This document shows, piece after piece, positions 15,182-22,606 of a stretch of DNA of 38,733 nt. Origin of the DNA: Georgenia satyanarayanai (lineage in GTDB: Bacteria > Actinomycetota > Actinomycetes > Actinomycetales > Actinomycetaceae); contig NZ_VUKC01000023.1 in assembly GCF_009193135.1 (NCBI RefSeq), positions 1 through 38,733 on the forward strand. The letters are read 5' to 3'. Every line of letters starts with the position of its first letter. The stretch's first letter is position 1. The notes beneath the pieces were generated by a model. It ran no database searches, was not told the origin of the DNA, and saw only the letters and a program-made list of their open reading frames with translations. Made by a program: the position numbers and the translations under genes.

Positions 15182-15250
15182 GGCAGTTCCCCTTGCTCGG
15201 CGGTGGTGTGCGTGAGTCCTCGAGTATCCGCCACCTCCCCGGGAACCGCC

Positions 15251-17116
15251 CTACCAGCTGCCGCCGCCCATCCCGCCGGCGCCACCGCCCACCGAGCCCG
15301 AGAAACCGGAGCTGCTGCTGGAGCCGCCCGCGGTGACCGCGGAGGACGCCGCCTCCGCGAAGGCGCCGACCGAGGTGGCGAAGGCGGCAGGCTGCGTCCA
15401 CCAGACGGCTCCCGCGGTCACGGGCACGTACCAGTCAGGCTCCTCGACGTGCCTCCCCTGGGCCGCGGCGGCGGCGAGGATCTGCGCCCACCGGTCGGTG
15501 AGCCCGAAGACGATCGCGTAGGGCAGGTAGCGGGAGAAGACGTCCTGCCCCTCCTCGAAGCGGATCTGCTCCGCCTCGGCCGTCGCGAGGTACTGGCGGA
15601 ACCCGAGCGTCTGCGCGAGCACCGCCGTACCGGCGGCCGTGCGCGCCGGAACGGCGGAGGAGGCGAAGGCGACGACCACGCCGACGACGAACAGCGGGAC
15701 ACCGAGCACCGCGGGCCAGCGCAGGAGGACGAGCGCCGCCGTGACGAGGATCCCCAGACCGGCGAGCGCGAGCCCGCCGACCAGCCACCGGTTGCGCACT
15801 GCCCGCGGCGACCCGCGGAACCAACCGTGCTCGGTGACGGTGCGGTACAGCGCCTCCTGCGTCTTCGCGACGGCGGTGGCGTACTCCGCGCCCACCTCCG
15901 AGAGCGCCACGGGCTCACGGTCCGGCATGAGCCGGTCGAGGACCTCACGCTCGTAGCGCTCGAGCCCGCCCGACCAGTCACGTAGCGGGACGAGCCGCCA
16001 GTCGCTCACGTCGTCGTCCGCCTTCTCCGGCGCGACCTCCTCGATGCGGAGGTAGCCGCGCACGGCGAGGTCGACGAGCGTGGCGGAGACGTCGCGGAAG
16101 TCGGCCACCTCGTCGTGCAGCGTGCCGATCTCACCGGGCCGGACGTCGTCGGGCGGGGTGAAGCGCACGGCGACGGGCCGACGGCGGCGCGCCGGCCCGA
16201 TCCTGCCCGCTCCCCCGTCCGCCGGCACGAGCCCGGGCGTGAGGTCGAGGTAGGCCTCGTCGCGTCCGCGCCGGGAGGCGACGACGGCGGCGGCACCCGC
16301 TCCCAGCACCGTCACGACTCCCGCCAGCCCTCCGGTGAGCGGACCGAGCTGGAGCGTGTTGGCCCAGGTGCGCCGCGGCTCGTGGACGGGCTCGGCGTCG
16401 ACGAGCGTGCCTGCCGGCCAGCCCACCGCCACGCTGAGCCCCTCCCCCTCGTCGAGACGCCCGTGGAAGAAGTCGACGCGCTCGCCGCGGCTCTCACCGG
16501 CGCCGTCGCAGGTGGCGTCCGAACCGGTGCGCCCGACGTAGCAGGCGCTCGCCTCGGGCGGCACCGGACCGGTGACGGCGACGGTCACGTCCTCGATCGG
16601 GACGTCGAAGCCGCCGGGTGCCACGACGTTCCAGTACAGCTCGTCCCGGACGGTGCCCTCGGGGCCGGCGACCTGCGGGTCGGGCAGCCCGTCGACGGTG
16701 TAAGTGACGCGGTAGTCGTGGGCCCCGGTGACCTCCTCGTCCTCGTCACCGATGTAGAGCTGGACGGCGCCGCCGTCGTGCTCGACCCTGAGGTCGGCGG
16801 GCGCACCGGTGGGAGACTCCGCGGTGATGTCACTGACCGTGAGGCGGCGGTAACGGTCGGGGTCGTCGGCGATCTCCTGGAGCTCCGCGAGCACGAGGAA
16901 GGGACCGTGCGCCTCCTCGTCACCGAAGTCGTAGGTGAGATCGACCTCGACGCGGACGGTGCCGCCGTCGGCCTCGACGACGGCGCCGACGTCGAGGCGA
17001 GAGATGTGCCCCACCGAGTCGTCCGCGCGGGCGGGCGGCGCGGCGAGGAGCGTGAGGGCGGCGACGCAGAGCAGCCCGAGAACGAGCAGGAAGGCGGTGC
17101 GCCGCGCCGCGCTCAT
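15251..17116 (-). CDS. DUF2207-domain membrane protein
   Basis: This 621-residue protein has a cleavable-looking signal ([22 protein letters not shown]). An extracytoplasmic beta-rich DUF2207 region of about 210 residues follows, with the typical [12 protein letters not shown] and [20 protein letters not shown] membrane helix (about residues 260-280) leads to a cytoplasmic domain ([24 protein letters not shown]). Two adjacent helices (about 425-470) come next, and the tail ends in a Ser/Gly-rich low-complexity stretch ([17 protein letters not shown]). DUF2207 proteins are common in actinobacteria and firmicutes and have no defined role. The ATG overlaps the smpB stop by 4 bases, so it is translated with smpB, an unusual partner. 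Confidence 0.85.
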   Translation of the reverse strand: MSAARRTAFLLVLGLLCVAALTLLAAPPARADDSVGHISRLDVGAVVEADGGTVRVEVDLTYDFGDEEAHGPFLVLAELQEIADDPDRYRRLTVSDITAESPTGAPADLRVEHDGGAVQLYIGDEDEEVTGAHDYRVTYTVDGLPDPQVAGPEGTVRDELYWNVVAPGGFDVPIEDVTVAVTGPVPPEASACYVGRTGSDATCDGAGESRGERVDFFHGRLDEGEGLSVAVGWPAGTLVDAEPVHEPRRTWANTLQLGPLTGGLAGVVTVLGAGAAAVVASRRGRDEAYLDLTPGLVPADGGAGRIGPARRRRPVAVRFTPPDDVRPGEIGTLHDEVADFRDVSATLVDLAVRGYLRIEEVAPEKADDDVSDWRLVPLRDWSGGLERYEREVLDRLMPDREPVALSEVGAEYATAVAKTQEALYRTVTEHGWFRGSPRAVRNRWLVGGLALAGLGILVTAALVLLRWPAVLGVPLFVVGVVVAFASSAVPARTAAGTAVLAQTLGFRQYLATAEAEQIRFEEGQDVFSRYLPYAIVFGLTDRWAQILAAAAAQGRHVEEPDWYVPVTAGAVWWTQPAAFATSVGAFAEAASSAVTAGGSSSSSGFSGSVGGGAGGMGGGSW

Positions 17117-17628
17117 CGGTTGGCGCGCAGGCTCATCGCCCGCTGGGCCTCGCGCTTGTCCTGCTGCTCACGCAGCGCGTGGCGCTTGTCGTACTCCTTC
17201 TTGCCTCGGGCGAGGGCGACGAGCACCTTGGCGCGGCCGCGGATGAAGTAGAGCTCCAGCGGGACGACGGTGTGGCCCTTGTCCTTGCTCTTGCCGACGA
17301 GCCGGTCGAGCTCGGCGCGGTGCAGCAGCAGCTTGCGCTTGCGCCGCACGGTGTGGTTCGTCCAGGTGCCCTGGCTGTACTCGGGGATGTGCACGCCCTG
17401 CAGCCACGCCTCGCCCCGGTCGAACTCCACCCAGCCGTCCACCAGGGAGGCACGGCCCATGCGCAGCGACTTCACCTCGGTGCCGGTGAGGACGAGGCCC
17501 GCCTCGAAGGTCTCGTCGATGTGGTAGTCGTGCCGGGCCTTCTTGTTGCGGGCCACCACGGTGCGCTTGTCCGCCTCAGCCTTGGCCTTCTCAGCCGCAG
17601 TGGGCTTGCGTGGCTTGGTCGGGGACAC
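17113..17628 (-). CDS. smpB: SsrA-binding protein SmpB
   Basis: SmpB binds the tRNA-like part of tmRNA and places it in the ribosomal A site. I read 171 residues from the GTG at 17628, which has an AAGGAG site 7-8 bases upstream. Family landmarks: [21 protein letters not shown] near the N-terminus, [47 protein letters not shown], and the basic tail [23 protein letters not shown] that enters the mRNA channel. The N-terminus carries an extra Lys/Ala-rich stretch of about 20 residues. In many actinobacteria smpB follows ftsEX. Here it is the first gene of a transcript and diverges from a TorD-like gene. Its RNA partner ssrA is in the same window. Confidence 0.97.
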   Translation of the reverse strand: MSPTKPRKPTAAEKAKAEADKRTVVARNKKARHDYHIDETFEAGLVLTGTEVKSLRMGRASLVDGWVEFDRGEAWLQGVHIPEYSQGTWTNHTVRRKRKLLLHRAELDRLVGKSKDKGHTVVPLELYFIRGRAKVLVALARGKKEYDKRHALREQQDKREAQRAMSLRANR

Positions 17629-17719
17629 CGGTGGACTCCTTCTTCTCAGGGGCGCGCGCGGCCGGAGCCGCGGCGTTCCAGGGTAGTCCAGCATCTCGCC
17701 GCCGTCGTCGCCTTTTCGC

Positions 17720-17725
17720 TACATT
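17720..17725 (+). promoter_or_regulatory. Leaderless-type -10 box before a small ORF
   Basis: TACATT followed by six bases and a GTG at 17732. No clear -35 box is seen 17 bases upstream, so the call rests on the -10 box and its spacing. Confidence 0.4.
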
Positions 17726-17731
17726 CCGCAC

Positions 17732-17830
17732 GTGGAGAACGAGCCGCGCCGCCCGCTGCCAGGGCCGTTCGGCCCAGTCGGACCCCGCCACGGCGCGCGA
17801 GGATGGCTGCCGAGGGGAGGTCGGCGATGA
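17732..17830 (+). CDS. Possible 32-residue leaderless small ORF coupled to the TorD-like gene
   Basis: A GTG at 17732, six bases after TACATT, opens a 32-codon frame. Its TGA (17828-17830) overlaps the ATG of the next gene (17827) in an ATGA arrangement. The peptide begins VENEPRRPLPGPFGPVG and is rich in Arg, Pro and Gly. I do not recognise it. It could be a real small protein, a regulatory leader peptide whose translation re-initiates at the chaperone gene, or chance in GC-rich DNA. The ribosome-binding site GAGGGGAGG of the next gene lies inside it. Confidence 0.3.
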   Translation: MENEPRRPLPGPFGPVGPRHGARGWLPRGGRR

Positions 17831-18366
17831 GCCAGCAGGTGCTCGGCAGTCCCCGCGCGGTCGGTGCGGCCGTGGTGGCCGTCGCCCGCGCGATCGACTC
17901 CCCGGGGCCGCGGGCCTTCGCCCAGCTGCACGCCGTCACCTGGCCGGTGCGGGACCCGGAGTCGTTGCGCGGTGCCGCACTGCTCGCGGAGTCCCGGCTC
18001 TCCGCCGAGCAGCCCGCGCGGCTGCTCGCCGACCACCACCGCCTCTTCGTCGGTGACGCCCGCCGCCCTCCGGTCGCGCCGACCGCGCCGCCCGCCCTCG
18101 CCGAGCCCGCGCTCGCCACCCTGCTGGGACGCGCCGGGGTCCCCGGACCGCCCCGCCTCCCGGCCGCGCTCCGCGCCTACGTCGCCCTGCTCGAGGTCGC
18201 ACCCGGGCAGGAGCTCGTCGCCGCGCGCCGGGAGCTGGCGGACGAGCACCTGCTCACCTGGGTCGCGCGCTGCCTGAGCCGGGCCCAGCTCGGAGCACAG
18301 ACCTTCTGCTACCAGGGGGTGGCGACCCTCGGCCTGGGCCTGGTGCGGCACGCCGCCGGGCGGTAG
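17827..18366 (+). CDS. TorD/DmsD-like molecular chaperone (probable)
   Basis: This 179-residue protein has no membrane segment or signal. Its order of motifs resembles TorD-family redox-enzyme maturation chaperones. Residues about 60-80 read LLADHHRLFVGDARRPP, like the YxxLFVGP core of the family. They are followed by PALATLLGRAGV, by ALRAYVALLEVAPGQE (like the DHLAxELEFLAxL helix), and by LADEHLLTWVARCLSRAQ (like FLxEHLLPWxPRFC). TorD proteins bind the twin-arginine signals and apo-forms of molybdenum enzymes. No such enzyme is encoded in this window, so its client is unknown. It may be co-translated with a small upstream ORF. Similarity is by pattern only. Confidence 0.55.
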   Translation: MSQQVLGSPRAVGAAVVAVARAIDSPGPRAFAQLHAVTWPVRDPESLRGAALLAESRLSAEQPARLLADHHRLFVGDARRPPVAPTAPPALAEPALATLLGRAGVPGPPRLPAALRAYVALLEVAPGQELVAARRELADEHLLTWVARCLSRAQLGAQTFCYQGVATLGLGLVRHAAGR

Positions 18367-18369
18367 GCC

Positions 18370-19341
18370 TCAGGGCAGCTCGAGGACGAGCTTGCCGAAG
18401 ACGTCACCCGCCGCGAGCCGGGCAAAGGCGTCGGTCGCCCGCGCGAGGGGCACGACGGCGTCGACGTGCGGGCGGGCGCCGGTCGCCACGAGCAGCGACA
18501 CGAGCCGGCGCAGCTCCTCCCTCGTCCCCATCGTCGAGCCGACCACACGCAGGCTGCGGAAGAAGACCCGGTTGAGGTCCGCCGACGGCGCCGCTCCCGT
18601 CGTCGCCCCCGCGACGGCGACCGTGCCGCCGGGCCGCAGCACGCGCAGCGAGTGCGCCCACGTCGCCTCCCCGACCGTCTCGACGACGGCGTCGACCAGG
18701 TCGGGCAACCGCGCCCCGCTCGGGAAGACGGCGTGCGCACCGAGCCGGCGGGCCCGCTCGCGGCGACCCTCGTCCCGGGCGCACACCCACACCTCCAGCC
18801 CGGCCGCACGGCCGAGCACGACGGCGGCGGTGGCCACCCCTCCCCCGGCCCCCTGGACGAGCACCCGCTGGCCGGGGCGCAGGTCGGCGGCGGTGAAGAG
18901 CAGCCGGTAGGCGGTGAGGTAGGCGGTGGGCAGGCTCGCGGCCTCGGCCCAGCCCAGCTCCGGCGGCTTCGGCACGAGGTTGCCCGGCGGCACCCACACC
19001 GTCTGCGCGAAGGTGCCCGCGTGCTTCTCCGACAGGAGCGTGCGGGCGGGGTCGAGGGTCTCCTCACCGCGCCACAGCGGGTCACCGACGACGGCGTGGA
19101 CGATGACCTCCCGGCCGTCGGGATCGGTGCCGGCCGCGTCGCAGCCCAGCACCATCGGCAGCCGGTCGGCCGGGAGCCCGACCCCGCGCAGCGACCACAG
19201 GTCGTGATGGTTGAGGGCGGCGGCCCGGACCCGGACCGGCACCCAGTCGGGGTGCGGAGGGCCGGGCTCGGCGATCTCCCCGACGACGAGCCCGCTCAGC
19301 GGGTCATCGGCGTCCTGGCCGGCGGCGTAGGCGGCGAGCAT
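18370..19341 (-). CDS. Zinc-type medium-chain dehydrogenase/quinone oxidoreductase-like protein
   Basis: This 323-residue protein has the MDR fold. The GroES-like N-terminal part includes VRVRAAALNHHDLWSLRGVG and MVLGCDAAGTDPDGREV. The Rossmann part has LVQGAGGGVATAAVVLGRAAG for NAD(P) binding, LGAHAVFPSG, and LRPGGTVAVAGATTG. The structural four-Cys zinc cluster is absent and only the Cys of GCDAAG remains near the catalytic region, which fits quinone-oxidoreductase or enoyl-reductase branches rather than a zinc alcohol dehydrogenase. The start is the ATG at 19341; the frame is open further but without a good site. It ends 3 bases from the stop of the convergent TorD-like gene. The substrate is unknown. 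Confidence 0.85.
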   Translation of the reverse strand: MLAAYAAGQDADDPLSGLVVGEIAEPGPPHPDWVPVRVRAAALNHHDLWSLRGVGLPADRLPMVLGCDAAGTDPDGREVIVHAVVGDPLWRGEETLDPARTLLSEKHAGTFAQTVWVPPGNLVPKPPELGWAEAASLPTAYLTAYRLLFTAADLRPGQRVLVQGAGGGVATAAVVLGRAAGLEVWVCARDEGRRERARRLGAHAVFPSGARLPDLVDAVVETVGEATWAHSLRVLRPGGTVAVAGATTGAAPSADLNRVFFRSLRVVGSTMGTREELRRLVSLLVATGARPHVDAVVPLARATDAFARLAAGDVFGKLVLELP

Positions 19342-19419
19342 GGGCCTACCCTGCCACGCCGTCGTCGTCCGCCGCGGCACACACCCGTGCCGCGGATGTG
19401 GGACGATGGTTCGCTGTAC

Positions 19420-19436
19420 CCACCCGGAGCGGGTGG
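19420..19436 (+). promoter_or_regulatory. Hairpin in the leader of the bL37 gene
   Basis: A perfect 7-base stem CCACCCG / CGGGTGG (19420-19426 with 19430-19436) and a GAG loop lie 24 bases before the bL37 start codon. It could be a leader structure or an operator. The sequence alone does not decide. Confidence 0.35.
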
Positions 19437-19460
19437 CCGATCGTCATCTCGGGAGTAGAC

Positions 19461-19535
19461 ATGAGCAAGCGCGGACGCAAGCGCAAGGCACGCGCCAAGA
19501 GCGGTGCGAACCACGGCAAGCGCCCCAACAGCTGA
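19461..19535 (+). CDS. Large-subunit ribosomal protein bL37 (actinobacterial, 24 residues)
   Basis: A 25-codon gene with GGGAG six bases before its ATG encodes a very basic 24-residue peptide that begins MSKRGRKRK and ends ANHGKRPNS. This matches the tiny actinobacterial ribosomal protein bL37 first seen in mycobacterial ribosome structures, which ends in the same ANHGKRPN motif and resembles the AURKAIP1/COX24 type. It should bind 23S rRNA. The gene stands alone, between the dehydrogenase and the sigma-R operon, and is followed directly by a hairpin terminator. It is easily missed because of its size. Confidence 0.92.
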   Translation: MSKRGRKRKARAKSGANHGKRPNS

Positions 19536-19546
19536 GGCTGGCAGGG

Positions 19547-19577
19547 GAAAGGGTCGGCCCGGGTGGCCGGCCCTTTC
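19547..19577. terminator. Bidirectional terminator between bL37 and rsrA
   Basis: A 13-base stem (19547-19559 with 19565-19577, one G-T wobble) with a 5-base loop lies between two convergent genes. It starts 12 bases after bL37 and ends 22 bases from the rsrA stop. Confidence 0.8.
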
Positions 19578-19598
19578 GCATGCCCGGGGGCCGGCCCC

Positions 19599-19880
19599 TC
19601 AGACGGTCGAGCCGCCCGAGCGCAGCACGCTGATCTGCGTGATGACGCGCAGCCGCAGGGTCGACGGCGCGACCTCCTGGCACGAGCGGCGCAGGAGCAG
19701 CCGCACCCGTGTCTCGGCGTCGGTCGCCTCGCGGCACGTGGGGCACTCGTCGAGGTGCCGACGCAGCCGCTCACGGTCGTGGCCGTCCATCTCGGAGTCG
19801 ACGAACTCGAAGAGGTGCTCGAGGAGCTCCTCGCAGCGGCAGCTCTCGATGTCCTGGAGCGGGTCGGTGTGCTCGGTCAT
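19599..19880 (-). CDS. rsrA: Zinc-binding anti-sigma factor RsrA
   Basis: This 93-residue protein holds sigma-R inactive under reducing conditions and releases it when its cysteines oxidise. The zinc anti-sigma motif HLDECPTC gives His42, Cys46 and Cys49. Cys14 and Cys16 near the N-terminus and Cys67 (RRSCQEV) supply the others. In the Streptomyces protein the sensing disulphide joins an N-terminal Cys to the last Cys of the zinc motif, so Cys14 or Cys16 with Cys49 is the likely trigger. The typical CC pair is a single Cys67 here. The ATG overlaps the sigR stop by 4 bases, which keeps sigma and anti-sigma made in step. Confidence 0.93.
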   Translation of the reverse strand: MTEHTDPLQDIESCRCEELLEHLFEFVDSEMDGHDRERLRRHLDECPTCREATDAETRVRLLLRRSCQEVAPSTLRLRVITQISVLRSGGSTV

Positions 19881-20491
19881 GACGTCGCCTCGGTCTTCAT
19901 TCCCAGCTCCCGGGCGTGGTCGGCCAGCCGCTCGCGCAGCTGGCGGCGTCCTCGGTGGAGTCGCGACATGACGGTCCCGATGGGGGTCGACATGATCTCG
20001 GCGATCTCCTTGTAGGCGAAGCCCTCGACGTCGGCGAGGTAGACGGCGATGCGGAAGTCCTCCGGCAGGTCCATGAGCGCGTCCCTGATCTCGGAGTCCG
20101 GGAGCCGGTCCATCGCCTCCATCTCGGCCGAGCGCAGGCCCTGGGAGGTGTGCGACGCAGCGCGGTGGATCTGCCAGTCCTCGACGCTGTCCGCGTCCGA
20201 CTGCAGGGGCTGGCGCTGCTTCTTGCGGTAGGTGTTGATGAAGGTGTTCGTGAGGATCCGGTACAGCCAGGCCTTGAGGTTGGTCCCCGGCCGGTACTGG
20301 TGGAAGGCGGCGAACGCCTTGGTGAAGGCCTCCTGGACGAGGTCCTCCGCGTCCGCCGGGTTGCGCGTCATGCGCATCGCCGCGCCGTAGAGCTGGTCGA
20401 GGTAGGGCAGCGCCTCCGCCTCGAAGCGCGCCGCACGTTCCGCGTCACTCTCGGTGTCGGGCGCGCGTTCCAGGTCTCGGTCCTCGGTCAT
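19877..20491 (-). CDS. sigR: RNA polymerase sigma factor SigR (ECF, thiol stress)
   Basis: This 204-residue ECF sigma factor has region 2 ([56 protein letters not shown]) and region 4 ([38 protein letters not shown]), the latter typical of the SigR/SigH group. It directs thioredoxin, mycothiol and protein-quality genes from GGAAT-N18-GTT promoters. Such a promoter precedes the gene itself. I take [10 protein letters not shown] at 20491 as the short form. The frame continues upstream to an ATG at 20578 that would add 29 residues and lies at the predicted start of the autoregulated transcript. It is followed by rsrA with a 4-base overlap. Confidence 0.95.
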   Translation of the reverse strand: MTEDRDLERAPDTESDAERAARFEAEALPYLDQLYGAAMRMTRNPADAEDLVQEAFTKAFAAFHQYRPGTNLKAWLYRILTNTFINTYRKKQRQPLQSDADSVEDWQIHRAASHTSQGLRSAEMEAMDRLPDSEIRDALMDLPEDFRIAVYLADVEGFAYKEIAEIMSTPIGTVMSRLHRGRRQLRERLADHARELGMKTEATS

Positions 20492-20586
20492 CACCCACGA
20501 GCCTAGTCCGCCGGGCCCGGGGGCGCGGTCCAGGAGTCGCTCCTCGGGCCGGTCGAGGGTGGGGGCAGGGCAGGTCATGCCGGTGC

Positions 20587-20612
20587 AACCGAGGAGTGCC
20601 GCCGGGCATTCC
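20587..20612 (-). promoter_or_regulatory. Autoregulatory sigma-R promoter of sigR
   Basis: On the minus strand GGAAT (20608-20612), exactly 18 bases, then GTT (20587-20589). The predicted transcription start is near 20580, next to an in-frame ATG at 20578. Confidence 0.88.
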
Positions 20613-20675
20613 ACGACCGGTCACGACCGGCCGCACCACTCGCCGCAGCGGGGAGATTGCGGTAGCAATGTGTCC

Positions 20676-21191
20676 ATGAGCATCTCCCGCCGCCTCGCCC
20701 GCCCGCTGCTCGCCTCGTCCTTCGTCGCCACCGGTGTCGACGCCCTCATGCATCCCGACTCCCACGTCGAGCGCTTCCGCAAGGTCGAGCCGGCCCTGGA
20801 GAAGGCCGGCATCCCGCCGTCGATCGCTGCCGACACGCGCCTGCTCGTGCGGGTGACCGGCGGCGTCACCGCGCTGGCCGGCCTCATGCTCGCCACCAAC
20901 CGCCGGCCGCGCACCGCCGCCCTGACCCTGGCCGCGGTCACCGTGCCCGTGACGCTCGTCAACAACCCGGTGTGGACGGCCACCAGCCGCGAGCGCCGCA
21001 AGGACATGCGGCGTGGCCTGCTCACCGGGGCCAGCCTCGTCGGCGGCCTCCTCATCGCGGGCCTCGACCGCGACGGCAAGCCCTCCCTCACCTGGCGCGC
21101 CACCAACACGCGCGGGCACAAGGCGAAGATGCGGGAGGTCCGGGCCGCGGCCAAGGAGACGAAGGCCGACCTCAGGTCCAAGCTGGGCTGA
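20676..21191 (+). CDS. DoxX-family membrane protein
   Basis: This 171-residue protein begins MSISRRLARPLLASSFVATG, the usual DoxX opening with an Arg-rich start and a first helix. The pattern VDALMHPDSHVERFRKVEP follows, then three more hydrophobic segments (about residues 65-80, 85-103, 108-125) and a basic cytoplasmic tail (KAKMREVRAAAKETKADLRS). DoxX proteins are membrane components of uncertain role, tied in some actinobacteria to thiol-oxidative stress defence. It diverges from sigR with about 185 bases between. That context fits a redox role but does not prove it. The ribosome-binding site is weak. Confidence 0.82.
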   Translation: MSISRRLARPLLASSFVATGVDALMHPDSHVERFRKVEPALEKAGIPPSIAADTRLLVRVTGGVTALAGLMLATNRRPRTAALTLAAVTVPVTLVNNPVWTATSRERRKDMRRGLLTGASLVGGLLIAGLDRDGKPSLTWRATNTRGHKAKMREVRAAAKETKADLRSKLG

Positions 21192-21245
21192 CGCCACGCC
21201 AGGTCCCCGGCCGGCCGCGGTGCCGGGGCCGCCGGACGTGCCCGC

Positions 21246-21251
21246 TACCCT
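21246..21251 (+). promoter_or_regulatory. Leaderless-type -10 box of aroA
   Basis: TACCCT followed by seven bases and the ATG at 21259. No clear Shine-Dalgarno site is present. Confidence 0.45.
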
Positions 21252-21258
21252 CGAAGGC

Positions 21259-22596
21259 ATGTCAACCCAGACCACGTCCGAGCTCGCCTGGCCGGCCCCC
21301 GTGGCCGCCGGCCCGCTTGACGCCGTCGTCCCGGTCCCCGGCTCGAAGTCGCTGACCAACCGCTACCTCCTCCTCGCGGCCCTCGCCGCCGAGCCCACCC
21401 AGCTGCGCCGTCCGCTGCACTCGCGTGACTCCGCGCTCATGGTGGACGCGCTGCGCGCGCTGGGGGTGCGGGTGGAGCACGTCGACGCCGACGGGCGTCC
21501 CGACGCCGACGGCGCCGACCTCCTCATCGACCCCGCGCCGCTGCGCGGCCCCGCGCAGGTGGACTGCGGGCTCGCCGGCACCGTCATGCGGTTCGTCCCG
21601 CCTCTCGCGGCCCTCGCCGACGGCACCGTCACCTTCGACGGCGACCCGCGCGCCCGCCAGCGGCCCATGGGCTCGCTCATCGAGGCGCTGCGCGACCTCG
21701 GCGCGCAGGTCGACGACGACGGTCGCGGCGCCCTGCCCTTCACCGTCCACGGCACCGGCGGCCTGCCGGGCGGTGTCGTCGAGGTCGACGCGAGCGCGTC
21801 CAGCCAGTTCGTCTCCGGTCTCCTCCTCATCGCCCCCCACCTCGAGCAGGGCCTGGACCTGCGCCGGGTCGGGCCGATGCCGAGCCAGCCCCACGCCGAG
21901 ATGACCGTCGAGGTGCTGCGCGAGCGCGGCGTCGTCGTCGACGTCTCCCTGGGCGACGACGGCGAGCCGGCACGCTGGCAGGTCCACCCCGGTCCCGTGG
22001 CGGGCGGCCTCGTCCCGGTGGAGCCGGACCTGTCCAACGCCGGGCCCTTCCTCGCCGCCGCGCTCGTCGCGGGCGGCCGGGTCCGCGTGCCCGGCTGGCC
22101 GACCCGCACCTCCCAGGCGGGCGACCGGCTGCGTGACCTGCTCGTGCGGATGGGCGCCTCGGTCGAGCTCGGCCCCGCCGGCCTCACCGTCGCCGGCACC
22201 GGCGCCATCGACCCGCTCGACGTCGACCTCCACGACGCCGGAGAGCTCACCCCGACCATCGCCGCGCTGTGCACGCTCGCCGACGGCCCGAGCCGCCTCC
22301 GCGGCGTCGCGCACCTGCGCGGCCACGAGACGGACCGCCTCGCCGCCCTGGTCACCGAGATCACCCGTCTCGGCGGGCACGCCCGCGAGACGGAGGACGG
22401 CCTGGAGATCGAGCCCGGCCGGCTGCGCGGTGCGCGCCTCGAGACGTACCACGACCACCGGATGGCGACCTTCGCCGCGATCGTCGGGCTGCGCGTGGCG
22501 GGCACGGAGGTCGTGGACGTCGCGACAACCGCCAAGACCCTGCCCGACTTCACCGGCATGTGGACCGACATGGTCGCGACGGGCGGACGCGGCTGA
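21259..22596 (+). CDS. aroA: 3-phosphoshikimate 1-carboxyvinyltransferase (EPSP synthase)
   Basis: AroA joins shikimate-3-phosphate and phosphoenolpyruvate to give EPSP, the sixth shikimate step towards aromatic amino acids. The 445-residue protein has the standard length. Landmarks: PGSKSLTNR with Lys30, Ser31 and Arg35; CGLAGTVMRF; RARQRPMGSLIEALRDLG; EVDASASSQFVSGLLL; DLSNAGPFLAAA; the catalytic Asp in GELTPTIAALCTLADG; LRGHETDRL; and YHDHRMATFAAIVGL near the end. The shikimate and PEP contacts appear intact, and I see no sign of a glyphosate-insensitive class. It is followed 10 bases later by rsgA, an arrangement common in actinobacteria. Confidence 0.97.
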   Translation: MSTQTTSELAWPAPVAAGPLDAVVPVPGSKSLTNRYLLLAALAAEPTQLRRPLHSRDSALMVDALRALGVRVEHVDADGRPDADGADLLIDPAPLRGPAQVDCGLAGTVMRFVPPLAALADGTVTFDGDPRARQRPMGSLIEALRDLGAQVDDDGRGALPFTVHGTGGLPGGVVEVDASASSQFVSGLLLIAPHLEQGLDLRRVGPMPSQPHAEMTVEVLRERGVVVDVSLGDDGEPARWQVHPGPVAGGLVPVEPDLSNAGPFLAAALVAGGRVRVPGWPTRTSQAGDRLRDLLVRMGASVELGPAGLTVAGTGAIDPLDVDLHDAGELTPTIAALCTLADGPSRLRGVAHLRGHETDRLAALVTEITRLGGHARETEDGLEIEPGRLRGARLETYHDHRMATFAAIVGLRVAGTEVVDVATTAKTLPDFTGMWTDMVATGGRG

Positions 22597-22606
22597 GGAG
22601 GGGGCG

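Noticed and set aside
17700-17724. Sigma-R promoter for smpB
   Set aside because: GGAAT is present on the minus strand at 17720-17724, but no GTT follows at 17-19 bases.
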